Source of the DNA: CAYREV01 sp964423345
GTDB lineage: Bacteria; Bacteroidota; Rhodothermia; Balneolales; Balneolaceae
DNA length: 64,000 bases
Assembly: GCA_964423345.1 (NCBI GenBank)
Contig: CAYREV010000001.1
Coordinates: 62,001 to 126,000 of the forward strand
Direction: 5' to 3'
Shown: positions 63,390 to 64,000 of the stretch, one piece after another
Layout of the letters: the number at the start of each line of letters is the position of its first letter
How positions within the stretch are numbered: the stretch's first letter is position 1
Made by a program: the position numbers and the translations under genes
The notes under the pieces: model-generated
What the model saw: the letters and a program-made list of their open reading frames with translations, nothing else
Told to the model about the DNA's origin: nothing
The model's database searches: none

Positions 63390-64000
63390 TTATTCGGGAC
63401 GGGAAACTTTCTCCCTGAAGTAGTCCAGTGTTTTTTTAAGTCCTTCCCTGCGGTTGTAACCCGGTTCCCAATCCAATACCTGGCGGGCCCGGGATATGTC
63501 GGGTTGGCGCACCTGCGGGTCGTCCTTGGGCAGATCCTCGAAAGTGATGCCGCTCTCGCTGCCGGTCAGCTCGATAATCTCTTTGGCGAACTCCAGGATG
63601 CTTATCTCCTGCGGGTTGCCGATGTTGACCGGCTCGCAGTAGTCGCTCTGCGAGAGCCGCCAGATCCCCTCCACCAGGTCGTCCACATAGGTAAAGGAAC
63701 GGGTCTGCGAGCCGTCGCCGAAGACCGTCAGGTCCTTGCCCTTCAGGGCCTGCCGCATGAAGGTGGGCAGCGCCCGCCCGTCTTTCAGCCGCATGCGGGC
63801 CCCATAGGTGTTGAAAATGCGGGCAATACGGGTATCGATGCCGTGGTAGCGGTGGTAGGCCATGGCCATCGCCTCGGCAAAACGCTTGGCCTCATCGTAG
63901 ACGCCGCGGAAGCCGATGGGGTTGACGTTCCCCCAGTAATCCTCCCGCTGCGGGTGGGTCTGCGGGTCGCCGTACACTTCGCTGGTGGAGGCCAGCAAAA
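63390..64000 (-). CDS. UDP-glucuronate decarboxylase-like epimerase (partial, continues past the window)
   Basis: The C-terminal 200-odd residues of an extended SDR are present; the N-terminal Rossmann part lies beyond position 64000. ASTSEVYGDP, the YDEAKR catalytic YxxxK, ARIFNTYGARM and FGDGSQTRSFTYVDDLVEG match UDP-glucuronate decarboxylase, which makes UDP-xylose. The DNA of this gene is about 63-68 percent GC against about 45 percent in the neighbouring NUDIX gene. It precedes the NUDIX gene by 8 bp and would start the operon. Confidence 0.85.
   Translation of the reverse strand, partial: LLASTSEVYGDPQTHPQREDYWGNVNPIGFRGVYDEAKRFAEAMAMAYHRYHGIDTRIARIFNTYGARMRLKDGRALPTFMRQALKGKDLTVFGDGSQTRSFTYVDDLVEGIWRLSQSDYCEPVNIGNPQEISILEFAKEIIELTGSESGITFEDLPKDDPQVRQPDISRARQVLDWEPGYNRREGLKKTLDYFREKVSRPE

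Noticed and set aside
1..64000. Possible phage, CRISPR or restriction-type defence genes
   Set aside because: No cas, RM, toxin-antitoxin or phage structural proteins were found; the ParA pair is the only mobile-element-like cassette.

Overview
The window looks like a chromosomal segment of a Balneolota/Rhodothermota-type bacterium (Fodinibius, Gracilimonas or Rhodohalobacter relatives), within the wider FCB group. I infer this from the gene mix: a sufBCDS-nfu-HesB-DUF2480 block, type 2 IPP isomerase, UPF0182, BamD/SurA/Omp85-type envelope genes, a META lipoprotein, DUF5362-like and DUF952 proteins, moderate GC and mostly weak Shine-Dalgarno sites. No 16S or other direct marker is present, so the assignment is inference. 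I see no rRNA, tRNA, CRISPR array, insertion sequence or prophage. Almost all DNA is densely packed host-type coding sequence.

Layout. 1-7.2 kb: a compact type IV pilus / type II secretion-like locus (PilX-like pilin, PilT-like ATPase, PilM-PilN fusion, PilO-PilP-like fusion, secretin with SPOR domain). 7.2-10.1 kb (minus): a D-threonine aldolase/D-serine dehydratase-family enzyme, an Ntn-hydrolase asparaginase and a membrane protein. 10.2-12 kb: a small membrane peptide and a ParA / ribbon-helix-helix pair preceded by ACTC/GAGT boxes. 12.1-16 kb: DoxX-like protein, tadA, apt, a lipoprotein plus an anchored coiled-coil protein, and a small membrane protein. 16.4-20.8 kb: a six-gene run built around rimK, a RimB-like retropepsin and an AstE-like zinc hydrolase. 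20.8-26.1 kb (minus): fasciclin protein, response regulator, peroxiredoxin, membrane protein, DinB-like protein, nuoI-like and der. 26.2-32.3 kb (plus): small membrane protein, lipase maturation factor, dUTPase-fold protein, UPF0182, alpha/beta hydrolase. 32.4-35.9 kb (minus): a giant TolB-propeller/amidohydrolase. 36.1-43.5 kb (plus): an overlapping run tdk, nupC, PPIase lipoprotein, surA, moxR, VWA protein.

43.5-55.9 kb (minus) is one long co-directional block: suf genes, SDR, IPP isomerase, polyprenyl synthase, bamD, nadD, LD-carboxypeptidase, META lipoprotein. 56.2-58.1 kb holds an atypical SDR and a CcdA-like membrane protein. 58.1-64 kb (minus) is a tightly overlapping run: UDP-glucuronate decarboxylase (cut by the window edge and strikingly GC-rich), NUDIX, Omp85-like barrel, a lipoprotein pseudo-caspase, EamA transporter and pta.

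The strongest candidates for undescribed biology are the pseudo-caspase lipoprotein coupled to an Omp85-like barrel, the chromosomal ParA/RHH cassette with its ACTC-box cluster, the compacted fused pilus machinery, and the RimK/retropepsin/AstE-like cassette. All functions are read from sequence by eye; no database search was run.
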